From positions 35,146 to 99,145 of the forward strand of contig NZ_BCXB01000019.1 of NCBI RefSeq assembly GCF_001894885.1: 64,000 nt of DNA. Direction: 5' to 3'. The stretch is from Rhodococcus marinonascens NBRC 14363 (lineage in GTDB: Bacteria > Actinomycetota > Actinomycetes > Mycobacteriales > Mycobacteriaceae). Every line of letters starts with the position of its first letter. The stretch's first letter is position 1. Both the position numbers and the translations under genes were made by a program. The notes under the pieces were generated by a model, which ran no database searches, had not been told where the DNA came from, and saw only the letters and a program-made list of their open reading frames with translations. Of this stretch, positions 31,982 through 40,896 are shown piece after piece.

Positions 31982-33469
31982 TCATGCGGTTGCTGCTGCG
32001 CGGTCCAGGGTGTCGACGGCTGCTGACTCTGCCCAGCGGGCCCGGACCGTTGCGATATCGCGGCCGGTATCACGAGGTTCCACCGTGATGTGGGCGGTCG
32101 GTGCCCAGCGGCGAGCCAGATCGATCATGCCTTCAACGTCGGTGCCGGCGGATACCGCGGCGGCTTGCACGCACGCGCCTCGCGCGCTGGCCTCGCCGGC
32201 GTCGGGCACGGTGACCACGTCGCCGGAGAGATCCGCGAGGAGTGCAAGTGTGGCGCGAGAGCGGGTTCCGCCGCCCACGACCGTCATCGGACCATCGCAG
32301 CGCAATCCGTAAGAGCGCAACGCATCTCGGTGGGCCAACAGTGACAGCAGTGGCCCCTCGAGGAATGCGCGAGCCATCTCTTCGCGGGTGGTGGCCGAGG
32401 TGATATCGGACAACAGGCCTTGCGCGTTGGGGCGGTTCGGAGTGCGTTCGCCGTCGAGAAACGGTACGAGCAGCGGTCCCTGGCCGGTGGGCGCGGCGAG
32501 TGCGAGTTCGGACAGTCCGGCATGGTCGGTTCCGAGGATTCGGGCTGCGGTGTCGCCGACTCGCGCGGCGTTGAGTGTGCAGACGAGGGGAAGGTAGCCG
32601 CCAGTGGTGTCGGCAACTCCGTCGATGGTGCCGGTCTCGTCGAATACCGGGGTTCGTGAAGAGGTCGCGACAACGCCGGACGTTCCGAGCCCGATGTACT
32701 GGTCTCCGTCGGTCAATCCCAGGCCGAGGTAGGCGGCGTGCTGATCACCCGCACCGGCGCCGACCAGAACCGCGTCCGTCAGGCCGAGTTCGGCTGCGGC
32801 GTCGGCAGATACGATTTCCGCTGATTCGGCGCCACCGAGAACCGTCGGCAGGAGGGCGAGCCAATCCCGTGCTCCCGCGGCGGCGTCGAGGTATTCGGGC
32901 AACCACGTCGAGGTAGTGGCGTCGAAATAACCGGTACCGGACGCGTCTGACCGGTCGGTGACGGCGCGGCCCGTGAGTCGATAAGTGAGGTAGTCGTGGG
33001 GAAGCAGGATGTGGCGCGTCCGATCGAGAACCGAGGGTTCGTGCTCGGCTACCCAGGCCAGCTTGGCGATGGTGAACGCCGCGGTCGGCAGCGTGCCGAT
33101 CCGTCGCACCCACTGCGGTCCGCCGAGGCGGTCTATCAGGTGGGCCAGTTGGGGCGCGCCGGTGGTGTCGTTCCACAGCTTGGCGGGCCGAAGCGGCCGA
33201 CCGTCGGCGCCGAGTAGCACGAGTCCGTGGCACTGCGCGGCGACCGACAGTGCGCGCACCCTGACCGGTCCCGCGCGCGGCAGTGCTGTGCGGACAGCGG
33301 TGACCAGCGCGTCCCACCACGATCGAGGATCCTGTTCACTACACGGCGGGAAAGCAGGGGTGTGCGGCGCAGACCCGGAGGCGAGCAGTGCGCCCGTGTC
33401 CGCGGCCCGGATCTCGGCTTTGCAGGACTGGGTCGACGAGTCGATGCCGACGACAACTGGGCGGGTCAA
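31982..33469 (-). CDS. xylB: Xylulokinase-type FGGY kinase
   Basis: The 495-residue protein has FGGY domains with VVVGIDSSTQSCKAEIR, the xylulose-pocket region AAQCHGLVLLGADG and WNDTTGAPQ, SDASGTGYFD and GAGDQHAAYLGLG, and a C-terminal VVGGGTRSRATLALLADL. It makes D-xylulose 5-phosphate from xylulose produced by a pentitol or xylose route. The start appears to be TTG at 33469, overlapping the SIS gene stop by four bases (TTGA). Compared with the other FGGY kinase at 27814 it is only distantly similar, so the two loci use different sugars. Confidence 0.88.
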   Translation of the reverse strand: MTRPVVVGIDSSTQSCKAEIRAADTGALLASGSAPHTPAFPPCSEQDPRSWWDALVTAVRTALPRAGPVRVRALSVAAQCHGLVLLGADGRPLRPAKLWNDTTGAPQLAHLIDRLGGPQWVRRIGTLPTAAFTIAKLAWVAEHEPSVLDRTRHILLPHDYLTYRLTGRAVTDRSDASGTGYFDATTSTWLPEYLDAAAGARDWLALLPTVLGGAESAEIVSADAAAELGLTDAVLVGAGAGDQHAAYLGLGLTDGDQYIGLGTSGVVATSSRTPVFDETGTIDGVADTTGGYLPLVCTLNAARVGDTAARILGTDHAGLSELALAAPTGQGPLLVPFLDGERTPNRPNAQGLLSDITSATTREEMARAFLEGPLLSLLAHRDALRSYGLRCDGPMTVVGGGTRSRATLALLADLSGDVVTVPDAGEASARGACVQAAAVSAGTDVEGMIDLARRWAPTAHITVEPRDTGRDIATVRARWAESAAVDTLDRAAATA

Positions 33470-34107
33470 AGTCCGACCACAGGTCGGTTGTCGTCGTCGA
33501 GCAGATCCTTGCGGGTTCCGACGCCACCTGCGGGGTGAGATCGAACGACGTCATGGATGGTGTGCCCGTTGAGTGCCATCGCCACGATGCCGACGGCGTC
33601 ACCCCATGCGCCGACTGCGAGTGTGCTGGCCAGGGCAATCATGTCGCCAGGGTCAGCATCCGGGGCGGTGGCGGGTAGCTCGGCGATGTCGGTGGCAGCA
33701 CCGGCGAGGGGGGAGTCTGAGGCCTCGGTGACTGCGACCACGCGAACGTCGCGACTCACGAGACGAGTCACCAGATCGGTCAGTTCGCTGGAGCGTCCGG
33801 TCTTGGAAATCGCGAGCACGAGGTCGTCGGTACCGATTGCACCCATTCCGCCGTGGAGCGCATCCGTCGCGGGCAGGTACAGGGCCGGCGTGCCGCAGAC
33901 GGAGAGAAGGTGAGCCAGGCGCGCGGCCATGATTCCAGACGTTCCTGAACCGGTCGTGATGATCTTGCCAGCCGTTGCGACGACAATGCGCGCGACGCGG
34001 ACAACGCTCGGTTCGACGGAATCGGCCAAAGAGGACAGTCCGGAGGCTTCCCGAACCAGGACGGTGTTCGCGAGGCGTTGCAATGCGGCGTCGTCGAGCT
34101 TGCTCAT
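33466..34107 (-). CDS. SIS-domain sugar phosphate isomerase (6-phospho-3-hexuloisomerase-like)
   Basis: The 213-residue protein is a single SIS domain: GKIITTGSGTSGIMAARLAHLLSV, LYLPATDALHGGMGAI, LVLAISKTGRSSELTDLV, VRVVAVTEASDSPLAGAA. The ending GTRKDLL matches HxlB/GutQ-type proteins. It would isomerise a ketose or aldose phosphate in the cytoplasm. It is the first gene of the operon SIS-xylB-SDR. GAGG stands eight bases before ATG 34107. Hexulose isomerisation in an RuMP route is unlikely without a hexulose phosphate synthase in the window. Confidence 0.85.
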   Translation of the reverse strand: MSKLDDAALQRLANTVLVREASGLSSLADSVEPSVVRVARIVVATAGKIITTGSGTSGIMAARLAHLLSVCGTPALYLPATDALHGGMGAIGTDDLVLAISKTGRSSELTDLVTRLVSRDVRVVAVTEASDSPLAGAATDIAELPATAPDADPGDMIALASTLAVGAWGDAVGIVAMALNGHTIHDVVRSHPAGGVGTRKDLLDDDNRPVVGL

Positions 34108-34180
34108 CTGTCGTACCTCACTGCTCACGTGTAATACGAACTGGATCATGTCCACCATGTCGCTCGTTTGTCAACGAACA

Positions 34181-34194
34181 TGCTCATATGAGCA
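34181..34194. promoter_or_regulatory. Perfect 14-base palindrome upstream of the SIS-xylB-SDR operon
   Basis: TGCTCATATGAGCA lies 73 bases upstream of the SIS start codon. A second inverted repeat CGTTTGTCAACGAAC overlaps the next bases (34164-34178). The centre CATATG is shared with the site at 25955 in the first polyol locus, so one regulator may act on both. Confidence 0.5.
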
Positions 34195-34246
34195 AATGGC
34201 ACTATTGTGGGGTCGCTGTAAGGGGCGGCACGTGTCGGGATGGGCG

Positions 34247-34720
34247 CTACACCCATTCTGCGCCGGGCCCGTTCGCCTCCTCGAAGATCAACCACGTTCT
34301 GGTGGACAGCACACCTTCGAGACTCTGCAGTTGCTCGAGCACCACATGGCGGAGCGCGCGGTTGTCGGGTGAACGGACGAGCACCAGAACGTCGAAGTCG
34401 CCGCCCAGTAGTGAATAGTGCTCGACAAAGGACAGAGTGCGAAGTTGGGATGCGATTCCGCGCCACGAGTCCTGTTTGATCGAGAGGGCGATGAACGCGG
34501 AGGACCCGAGCCCGGCCTTGTCGTGGGCGATACGGGTGGTGAAGCCTTCGATGATCCCTGCGCCTTGCAGACGTCCGATCCGCATGTAGGCATGCGCGCG
34601 CGAAATGTGCGCCTTCTCCGCGAGAGCTCGGATCGAGATGCGGCTGTCCGCGACGAGTTCTCTGATGATGCGCCGGTCGATCGCGTCCAACACGTATGTG
34701 TGCGATGTGTCGCCGGCCAT
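34247..34720 (-). CDS. Lrp/AsnC-family regulator (bkd-linked)
   Basis: The 157-residue protein has the AsnC-type winged helix (VLDAIDRRIIRELVADSRISIRALAEKAHISRAHAYMRIGRL) and the RAM ligand domain (VEHYSLLGGDFDVLVLVRSPDNRALRHVV, EGVLSTRTWLIFEEA). It is divergent from the bkd operon, with 153 bases between. Lrp-family BkdR proteins activate branched-chain keto acid dehydrogenase genes in Pseudomonas and actinobacteria, so this is the probable bkd regulator, responding to branched-chain amino acids. It might also affect the SIS-xylB operon downstream. Confidence 0.92.
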   Translation of the reverse strand: MAGDTSHTYVLDAIDRRIIRELVADSRISIRALAEKAHISRAHAYMRIGRLQGAGIIEGFTTRIAHDKAGLGSSAFIALSIKQDSWRGIASQLRTLSFVEHYSLLGGDFDVLVLVRSPDNRALRHVVLEQLQSLEGVLSTRTWLIFEEANGPGAEWV

Positions 34721-34840
34721 CTGTCCATCCCTACTGTGGTCTCTCGCACATTGGCAAGACTATTTGTCACCGATTAACCGATTCTAAGTCATTTGTCTCC
34801 ACTTGCGCCTCTAAGTTGTCGATCAGTCGATCAATTGGGA

Positions 34841-34859
34841 ACATTGTTGAACACAATGT
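34841..34859. promoter_or_regulatory. Inverted repeat in the bkd leader
   Basis: ACATTGT-TGAAC-ACAATGT is a perfect 7-base inverted repeat ending 14 bases upstream of the bkdA start codon. A nearby GATCAGTCGATCA (34821-34833) is also partly symmetrical. The site overlaps the likely transcript leader, so an operator for the divergent Lrp protein or a second regulator is possible. Confidence 0.45.
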
Positions 34860-34873
34860 ATTTGGAGGTAGAT

Positions 34874-35992
34874 GTGACGCTCATGGAACCTGTGGGTGCA
34901 CGGCAATACCAGAAGTTTCTTCCGGCCGAGCACGCGGTGCAGTATCTCGACGCGACGGGTGAGTTGACCGAGAGCGATGCCCGCTACCCGAGGCCCAGTG
35001 ACGACCGCCTCGCCGAGATGTATCGGAACATGTTTCTCGGCAGGCGATTCGACCAGCAAGCCACCGCGCTGACGAAGCAGGGCAGGTTGGCGGTGTACCC
35101 ATCCTCGCGTGGCCAGGATGCCTGCCAGATCGCCGCGGCAATGTGCCTGAGGCCGACGGACTGGATGTTCCCCACCTACCGGGATTCGATGGCGCTCGCG
35201 GCACGGGGCATCGACCAGGTCGAGCTTCTGGGCATGCTCGCCGGCGAATGGCACTGCGGATACGATCCCGTGCGGTATCGCACCGCACCGCAGTGCACCC
35301 CACTAGCCACCCAGTTGCTGCATGCCACAGGATTGGCCTACGGCGAAACCCGTAAGGGCCGCGACACGATCGCTCTGGTGTTCTGCGGCGACGGCGCGAC
35401 CAGCGAGGGCGATTTTCACGAGGCACTGAACTTCGCTGCCGTGTTCAAGGCCCCGGTGATATTCCTGGTGCAGAACAACGGCTTCGCGATCAGTGTGCCG
35501 ATCGCCAGGCAGAGCGTTGCCCCCACGCTGGCGCACAAGGGTGTCGGCTACGGCGTCGGCAGCGAGCAGGTGGACGGCAATGATCCGGTCGCGATGCTGG
35601 CGGTGATGGACGAGGCTGCCAGGTTCGTCCGCGCCGGTAATGGTCCTGTGATCGTCGAAGCCCACACCTATCGGATCGACGCGCACACCAACGCCGACGA
35701 CGCCAGCCGCTATCGCGACGACGCGGAGGTGGAGCACTGGCTGGGGCGCGACCCACTGGCTCGACTGGAGAAGTATCTGCGTGGGAAGGCGCTGATCGAC
35801 GACGGCGTAGCGGATGCCCTCACTGCCGAGGCCGAGGCTGCCGCAACGGCGTTGCGCGCGGGTATGAACGTCGACCGCCCCACCGATCCGATGGATCTGT
35901 TCCGGTACGTCTTCGCCGAACAAACCCCCCAACTGCGCGAACAGCAAGCGCAGGTCGAAGCCGAACTGGCCGCTGAATCCGAGGAGCACTGA
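34874..35992 (+). CDS. bkdA: Branched-chain 2-oxoacid dehydrogenase E1 alpha subunit
   Basis: GTG 34874 is chosen because GGAGG lies six bases before it. The 372-residue protein has the E1-alpha landmarks: YPSSRGQDACQIAAAMCL, the thiamine diphosphate motif CGDGATSEGDFHEALNFAAV through VQNNGFAIS, and the phosphorylation-loop-like YRIDAHTNADDASRYRDD. E1 decarboxylates 2-oxo acids from Val, Leu and Ile and passes the acyl group to lipoate on E2. First of four tightly packed genes; four bases separate it from E1 beta. Confidence 0.93.
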   Translation: MTLMEPVGARQYQKFLPAEHAVQYLDATGELTESDARYPRPSDDRLAEMYRNMFLGRRFDQQATALTKQGRLAVYPSSRGQDACQIAAAMCLRPTDWMFPTYRDSMALAARGIDQVELLGMLAGEWHCGYDPVRYRTAPQCTPLATQLLHATGLAYGETRKGRDTIALVFCGDGATSEGDFHEALNFAAVFKAPVIFLVQNNGFAISVPIARQSVAPTLAHKGVGYGVGSEQVDGNDPVAMLAVMDEAARFVRAGNGPVIVEAHTYRIDAHTNADDASRYRDDAEVEHWLGRDPLARLEKYLRGKALIDDGVADALTAEAEAAATALRAGMNVDRPTDPMDLFRYVFAEQTPQLREQQAQVEAELAAESEEH

Positions 35993-35996
35993 CACC

Positions 35997-37001
35997 ATGT
36001 CCACGATCACCATGGCCCAGGCCCTGAATACCGCACTTCGGGACGCCCTTACCGCCGACGAGAATGTCGTCGTCTTCGGTGAAGACGTCGGCACGCTCGG
36101 CGGCGTATTCCGCGTGACAGACGGGTTGACCCGGGACTTCGGCGACGACCGCTGCTTCGACACCCCCCTCGCCGAATCGGGCATCGTCGGCTTTGCCATC
36201 GGCATGGCGATGGCCGGGTTCCGTCCGGTGGTGGAGATGCAATTCGACGCGTTCGCCTACCCCGCCTTCGAGCAGATCGTCTCCCACGTCGCGAAGATCA
36301 GGAACCGCACCAAGGGCGCCCTGTCGGTGCCGATCACGATCCGCGTCCCGTTCGCCGGTGGCATCGGTGGGGTGGAGCACCACTGCGATTCGAGTGAGGC
36401 CTACTACGCCCACACCCCGGGACTGAAGGTGGTCGCCCCATCCACCGTCGAGGACGCCTACACACTTCTGCGTGAGGCGATTGCCGACCCGGACCCGGTG
36501 ATCTTCCTCGAACCCAAGCGCCTGTACTTCTCCCGCGCCGACGTCGACCTCGGGGTCGGCGCGCCGATCGGGCAGGCGGCCGTGCGCCGCTCGGGTCGGG
36601 ACGCGACCATCGTCGCGTACGGACCGTCTGTGAGTGTCGCGCTCGAGACCGCCGAGGTTGCCGCTGCGGAGGGGCGCGAGATCGAGGTGATCGATCTACG
36701 CTCGATCGTGCCGTTCGACGACGAGACGGTGATGGCATCGGTCCGGAAGACCGGTCGGTGCATCGTCATTCAGGAAGCGCAGGGGTTCGCCGGGGTCGGG
36801 GCGGAAATCGCCGCCCGTGTCCAGGAACGGTGTTTCCATCACCTGCACGCACCGGTCCTGCGGGTGAGCGGGTTGGACATCCCGTACCCGCCACCGAAAC
36901 TCGAACGGCATCATCTGCCCAGTGTGGACCGCGTCCTCGACAGTGTGGAACGGTTGCAGTGGAACGACACTGCCGACACGCGCTGGGCCGTGACCGCATG
37001 A
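35997..37001 (+). CDS. bkdB: Branched-chain 2-oxoacid dehydrogenase E1 beta subunit
   Basis: The 334-residue transketolase-like subunit starts MSTITMAQALNTALRD and has GEDVGTLGGVFRVTDGL, the E1-beta glutamate region, AGFRPVVEMQFDAFAYPAFEQIVSHVAK and the C-terminal swivel domain (VIDLRSIVPFDDETV). It completes the alpha2beta2 E1. The stop overlaps the E2 start by four bases (ATGA). Confidence 0.94.
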   Translation: MSTITMAQALNTALRDALTADENVVVFGEDVGTLGGVFRVTDGLTRDFGDDRCFDTPLAESGIVGFAIGMAMAGFRPVVEMQFDAFAYPAFEQIVSHVAKIRNRTKGALSVPITIRVPFAGGIGGVEHHCDSSEAYYAHTPGLKVVAPSTVEDAYTLLREAIADPDPVIFLEPKRLYFSRADVDLGVGAPIGQAAVRRSGRDATIVAYGPSVSVALETAEVAAAEGREIEVIDLRSIVPFDDETVMASVRKTGRCIVIQEAQGFAGVGAEIAARVQERCFHHLHAPVLRVSGLDIPYPPPKLERHHLPSVDRVLDSVERLQWNDTADTRWAVTA

Positions 37002-38239
37002 GCGACCAGGTCTTCATGCTTCCCGACCTCGGTGAGGGTCTGACCGAGGCTGATATCGCCGAATGGAGGGTGAAGGTCGGCGACACCGTCGCCATCGACC
37101 AGGTCGTCGTCGAGGTCGAGACCGCTAAGGCTGCGGTCGAGGTACCGATCCCGTTCGAAGGCACCGTCGTCGCACTGCACGGCGACGAGGGCTCGACACT
37201 GAAGGTCGGAACCCCACTGATCACAGTCAGCGGCGCGGTCCACGACCAATACCGCGAAGAAGAACGTGCCGGATCCGGCAACATCCTGATCGGGTACGGA
37301 ACCAGCGAAGACACTCGCCGTCGTCGCCGGCGCGTTCATCCGGATGGAGGCGGGACGGCACCGGCATCGCACGGCACCGCTACTGTGTCAGCCGGCGCTG
37401 TGTCACGGGTCATTTCGCCTGTCGTACGCAATCTCGCGATCCGAAACGGTCTCGACCTGTCGACGCTGTCGGGAACCGGTTCCGCCGGCGTGATCACCCG
37501 GGCCGACATCGAAAGTGCTCTTGCCGCAGCACCCGGGAGGCCCGCCGACCATCAGCGGATTCCGATTAAGGGCCTGCGTAAGACTGTCGCCGACAAGCTT
37601 TCGACCAGTCGCCGGGAGATTCCGGACGCCACCACGTGGGTCGACGTGGATGCCACAGCGTTGCTCGACGCCCGCGGTGCGATCAACGCGGCGCTCGGCG
37701 ATACCGGGGTGAGCCTGCTGGCACTGCTCGCCCGCATGGCCGTTGCCGCACTGAAACAGTTCCCGGAGTTGAACTCCACTGTCGATACCGACCGCAACGA
37801 GATCGTCCAGTACGCCCACGTGCATCTGGGGATCGCCGCGCAGACCCCGCGGGGGTTGGTCGTCCCAGTCATCGAACATGCCGACTCGATCACGACAGTC
37901 GCACTCGCACAACAACTACGGGAGACTACTGACCTCGCCCGCGAGGGCAAGCTTGCTCCCGCACGTCTGTCCGGGGGCACATTCACCCTCAACAATTACG
38001 GCGTATTCGGCGTCGACGGCTCGACACCGATCATCAATCATCCGGAGGCCGCGATCCTCGGCGTAGGACGAATCATCGACAAACCCTGGGTCGTCGACGG
38101 ACAGGTGGCTGTCCGGAAGGTCACCCAGGTATCGCTCAGCTTCGACCACCGCGTCTGCGACGGCGGCGTCGCCGGCGGATTCCTGAGGCTGTTCGCCGAC
38201 TACATCGAGAACCCGATCTCAGTGTTGGGCAGGCTCTGA
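36998..38239 (+). CDS. bkdC: Branched-chain 2-oxoacid dehydrogenase E2, dihydrolipoyl acyltransferase
   Basis: ATG 36998 overlaps the E1-beta stop. The 413-residue protein has one lipoyl domain with the lipoylated lysine in VETAKAAVEV (Lys44), a peripheral subunit-binding domain (VRNLAIRNGLDL, GTGSAGVITRADIESAL, about 130-170) and the catalytic domain ending in the SFDHRVCDGG motif (His384, Asp388). It forms the complex core and moves the acyl group to CoA. An Arg-rich linker (DTRRRRRRVHPDG) separates the first two domains. Confidence 0.94.
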   Translation: MSDQVFMLPDLGEGLTEADIAEWRVKVGDTVAIDQVVVEVETAKAAVEVPIPFEGTVVALHGDEGSTLKVGTPLITVSGAVHDQYREEERAGSGNILIGYGTSEDTRRRRRRVHPDGGGTAPASHGTATVSAGAVSRVISPVVRNLAIRNGLDLSTLSGTGSAGVITRADIESALAAAPGRPADHQRIPIKGLRKTVADKLSTSRREIPDATTWVDVDATALLDARGAINAALGDTGVSLLALLARMAVAALKQFPELNSTVDTDRNEIVQYAHVHLGIAAQTPRGLVVPVIEHADSITTVALAQQLRETTDLAREGKLAPARLSGGTFTLNNYGVFGVDGSTPIINHPEAAILGVGRIIDKPWVVDGQVAVRKVTQVSLSFDHRVCDGGVAGGFLRLFADYIENPISVLGRL

Positions 38240-39621
38240 TGTCCCGTACACACAGCGATGTCCTGATTCTCGGCGGTGGGTCGGGCGGCTACGCCTGCGC
38301 CTTTCGCTCCGCCCAACTCGGATTGTCCGTCACGCTGATCGAGTCGGACAAGGTCGGCGGAACCTGCCTGCACCGCGGATGCATCCCCACCAAGGCCCTC
38401 CTGCACTCCGCCGAGGTGGCGGACACCGCCCGCTCGGCTGCGTCCTTCGGTATCCGGACAAGCTTCGAGGGCATCGACCTCGACGCCGTTCACGAGTATA
38501 AGAACGATACTGTCGAGCGTCTGTACAGGGGCCTGCTGGGGCTGGTCGCGCATCACGAGGTGACGACCGTCGTCGGGCATGGCCGGTACCTCGGGGATCG
38601 GACGGTCGAGGTCGACGGCATCCGATACACCGGCACGTCCGTCGTGCTGGCGACGGGCTCATACGCCCGCACAGTCCCGGCCATCGAACTCGGTGACCGG
38701 ATCGTCACCAGCGACCGGGCACTGAATCTCGAATTCGTGCCAAGGAAGGCGATTGTTCTCGGCGGCGGAGTGATCGGTGTCGAGTTCGCCAGCCTCTGGG
38801 CTTCGTTCGGGGCTGAGGTGACCGTCGTCGAAGCGCTTCCCCGACTGGTCCCCGCGGAGGATCCGTGGTGTTCGAAGCAACTCGAACGGGCTTTTCGTCG
38901 GCGGGGAATCGCCGTCAGAACGGACACGAAGGTCGCGACGGCGAAAGAATCAGCCGACGGGGTCGCCGTTGAACTCGGCACCGGTGAAATCCTTCAGGCA
39001 GACGTTCTGTTGGTGGCGGTAGGGCGTGGACCGCGCACCGGCGACGGCGGATTCGCCGAACACGGCATTGCTCTCGATCGGGGTTTCGTCGCCACCGACG
39101 AGCGCCTACGGACAACCTCAGACGGGGTGTACGCCGTCGGTGACATCGTGACCGGATTCCAGTTGGCGCATAGAGGATTTCAGCAAGGCATCTTCGTCGC
39201 CGAGGAGATAGCAGGTCTCCTACCGGTTCCGGTTGCCGAGCACCTCATACCGCGGGTGACATATTCGCACCCCGAGCTCGCGTCCGTCGGGCTGAGTGAG
39301 GATGCCGCCAGGAAACGGTACGGCGACGCCACCACCGTCGTATACGACCTCGCTGGAAACGGTAAGAGTCAGATATTGAAGACCTCGGGCGGAATCAAGG
39401 TCGTGCGGGCCGGCGACAAAGAGACGGACGGGCCCGTCGTTGGTGTGCACATGGTCGGTGACCGGGTAAGTGAACTGATCGGTGAGGCTCAATTGACCGT
39501 GGCGTGGGAAGCGCTGACCGCTGACGTCGCTCCCTACGTGCACGCGCATCCGAGCCAGAACGAGGCCCTCGGCGAGGCGATGCTCGCACTTGCCGGCAAG
39601 CCACTGCATGCACACGCCTGA
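38239..39621 (+). CDS. lpdA: Dihydrolipoyl dehydrogenase (E3)
   Basis: The 460-residue flavoprotein has FAD motif LILGGGSGGYACAFRSAQLG, the redox disulfide GGTCLHRGCIP (Cys43 and Cys48), the NAD fold VLGGGVIGVEFASLWASFG, YAVGDIV and the C-terminal HAHPSQNEALGEA with the active-site His-Glu pair. It reoxidises the E2 lipoamide with NAD. The ATG shares one base with the E2 stop. A dedicated E3 within the operon makes the complex self-contained. Confidence 0.95.
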   Translation: MSRTHSDVLILGGGSGGYACAFRSAQLGLSVTLIESDKVGGTCLHRGCIPTKALLHSAEVADTARSAASFGIRTSFEGIDLDAVHEYKNDTVERLYRGLLGLVAHHEVTTVVGHGRYLGDRTVEVDGIRYTGTSVVLATGSYARTVPAIELGDRIVTSDRALNLEFVPRKAIVLGGGVIGVEFASLWASFGAEVTVVEALPRLVPAEDPWCSKQLERAFRRRGIAVRTDTKVATAKESADGVAVELGTGEILQADVLLVAVGRGPRTGDGGFAEHGIALDRGFVATDERLRTTSDGVYAVGDIVTGFQLAHRGFQQGIFVAEEIAGLLPVPVAEHLIPRVTYSHPELASVGLSEDAARKRYGDATTVVYDLAGNGKSQILKTSGGIKVVRAGDKETDGPVVGVHMVGDRVSELIGEAQLTVAWEALTADVAPYVHAHPSQNEALGEAMLALAGKPLHAHA

Positions 39622-39680
39622 AAGTCCGGTGAGCTGCACATTCTCTGCCGTGTGTTGCCGCTGAGGACGCGGGGAGCCGA

Positions 39681-40580
39681 CTATCGTCCGCCTCTCGCCG
39701 GATGGGAACCGATCTCGCGGAGGTTGAATACCACCATATTGTTGTCGATCGGGCCGTTGTCCCGGCCCAACCCATCGATGACGGTTCGATAGTCGGCGCC
39801 GTCCAGCATCGTCCGGTACCGGTGGTGGAAGTGTCCGTGCCACAACCGACACGGACGAACCCGATCCACGACGTACCGCAGCCTGGCACGGTTCGCCTCC
39901 GATTCGGCGAGTTCCTCCGCGGGAAAGCCGTAGCGGTCGCGGGCCATGCCCGGGACCTCGATGCCGGCAGGGCAGTCGTGACAGAACATGACATCCGCGG
40001 GTCCGGCTTCGACAGCTGCGCGGACGTCGGCGGCGCTGATCTGCTCCTGGGGCCACCAGGACGTGCCCTCGGTACGCAGGAATCGATCGATCGAATGAGC
40101 GCCACCCAGAGCCAGGCAGCGTGTCTGGCCCCAGTTCCAACGCAGTCCCCGTGGAAGGTGCACGATCCGCTCTCTCAAGTAGCGCAATCCGTCTTCGGCA
40201 ACAGGTTGCGCGAGAAGCCAGTCGAAGTCTTCGTGGTTGCCCTCGACGAATCCGAGGATCATGTCTTCGGTGGCGAGTGCGTCGTCGAGACAGTCGAGAT
40301 AGGTGTCCTTGAAGCTGTAGCCGAAGTCGCCGAGGTGGACGAGTACGTCGGCGTTCCGCTTGGCTGCGTGCGAAATGACCTGTCGTCCGTAGTCGGTGTT
40401 GGCGTGCCAATCACCAGCGATCGCTACCCTGCGCGGCGTATTGAAGAAGCGGCCTCTCACCTCTTCTCCGCTACCGGGCCGGTGGGCACGAGGTGTCCTC
40501 GTCGACTGGTCGAACTGTCGGGAGGTGCGGAGGGCCGGTTGCTCGACATTCTCGGTCTCACGCGGGGGGATCGGTGGCAT
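39681..40580 (-). CDS. Metallophosphoesterase (calcineurin-like)
   Basis: The 299-residue protein carries the five metal motifs in order: GDWHANTDYG, VHLGDFGYSF, GNHEDFDWL, CHDCPAG and HGHFHHRY. The unusual GDWHAN in place of GDxHG is typical of a phage- and actinobacteria-associated branch. The substrate (nucleotide, phosphodiester or phosphoprotein) is unknown. The first 45 residues are basic and poorly conserved-looking, and ATG starts in TATATGCCACC. A hairpin immediately upstream hides the ribosome site. Convergent with the bkd operon. Confidence 0.88.
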   Translation of the reverse strand: MPPIPPRETENVEQPALRTSRQFDQSTRTPRAHRPGSGEEVRGRFFNTPRRVAIAGDWHANTDYGRQVISHAAKRNADVLVHLGDFGYSFKDTYLDCLDDALATEDMILGFVEGNHEDFDWLLAQPVAEDGLRYLRERIVHLPRGLRWNWGQTRCLALGGAHSIDRFLRTEGTSWWPQEQISAADVRAAVEAGPADVMFCHDCPAGIEVPGMARDRYGFPAEELAESEANRARLRYVVDRVRPCRLWHGHFHHRYRTMLDGADYRTVIDGLGRDNGPIDNNMVVFNLREIGSHPARGGR

Positions 40581-40583
40581 ATA

Positions 40584-40615
40584 GAAGGCTCCTTCCTGGT
40601 ATCAAAGGAGCCTTC
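40584..40615 (-). promoter_or_regulatory. Leader hairpin that encloses the ribosome site of the metallophosphoesterase gene
   Basis: GAAGGCTCCTT (40584-40594) and AAGGAGCCTTC (40605-40615) pair perfectly over 11 bases with a 10-base loop. Read on the minus strand, the 3' arm contains AAGGAG eight bases before the ATG at 40580. When folded, the ribosome site is paired, so translation would be low unless something opens the stem. Alternatively it is a terminator of an upstream transcript. Confidence 0.5.
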
Positions 40616-40896
40616 AACCTCGAAGACCAGGTGTTCGGGTAGACGAAGCGATCCGCGCGAGCGGGAATTCCTCGCTCATAGTCAGTCTATGCTTCGCCAA
40701 CATCGTGTGAGGCCTCTTACGTCCGAGAACAATTATCGGCCGCTGCTGCAGCGATAGCCGACAATTCGTCGGTGATGCCGTCGATTGCATCATCTATCGA
40801 CTGAAATGCACTGCTGCAGTGTAAAATGCATCGATAGCCCGATGGCTGAGCTGCGGATCGCATTCCAGATATTTCTGACGCCCGAGGTACAGAGCC
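40616..40896. other. Intergenic region, no gene seen
   Basis: Between the leader hairpin and the next gene I see no coding frame with start signals. It contains a short CTGCTGCAG motif twice (near 40741 and 40811) and alternating ATCGA-rich bits, and is somewhat less GC-rich than its surroundings. It probably holds the metallophosphoesterase promoter. Confidence 0.4.

Noticed and set aside
34793..34873. Upstream extension of bkdA from ATG 34793
   Set aside because: The added 27 codons lie over the inverted repeat and promoter; GTG 34874 has an ideal ribosome site.
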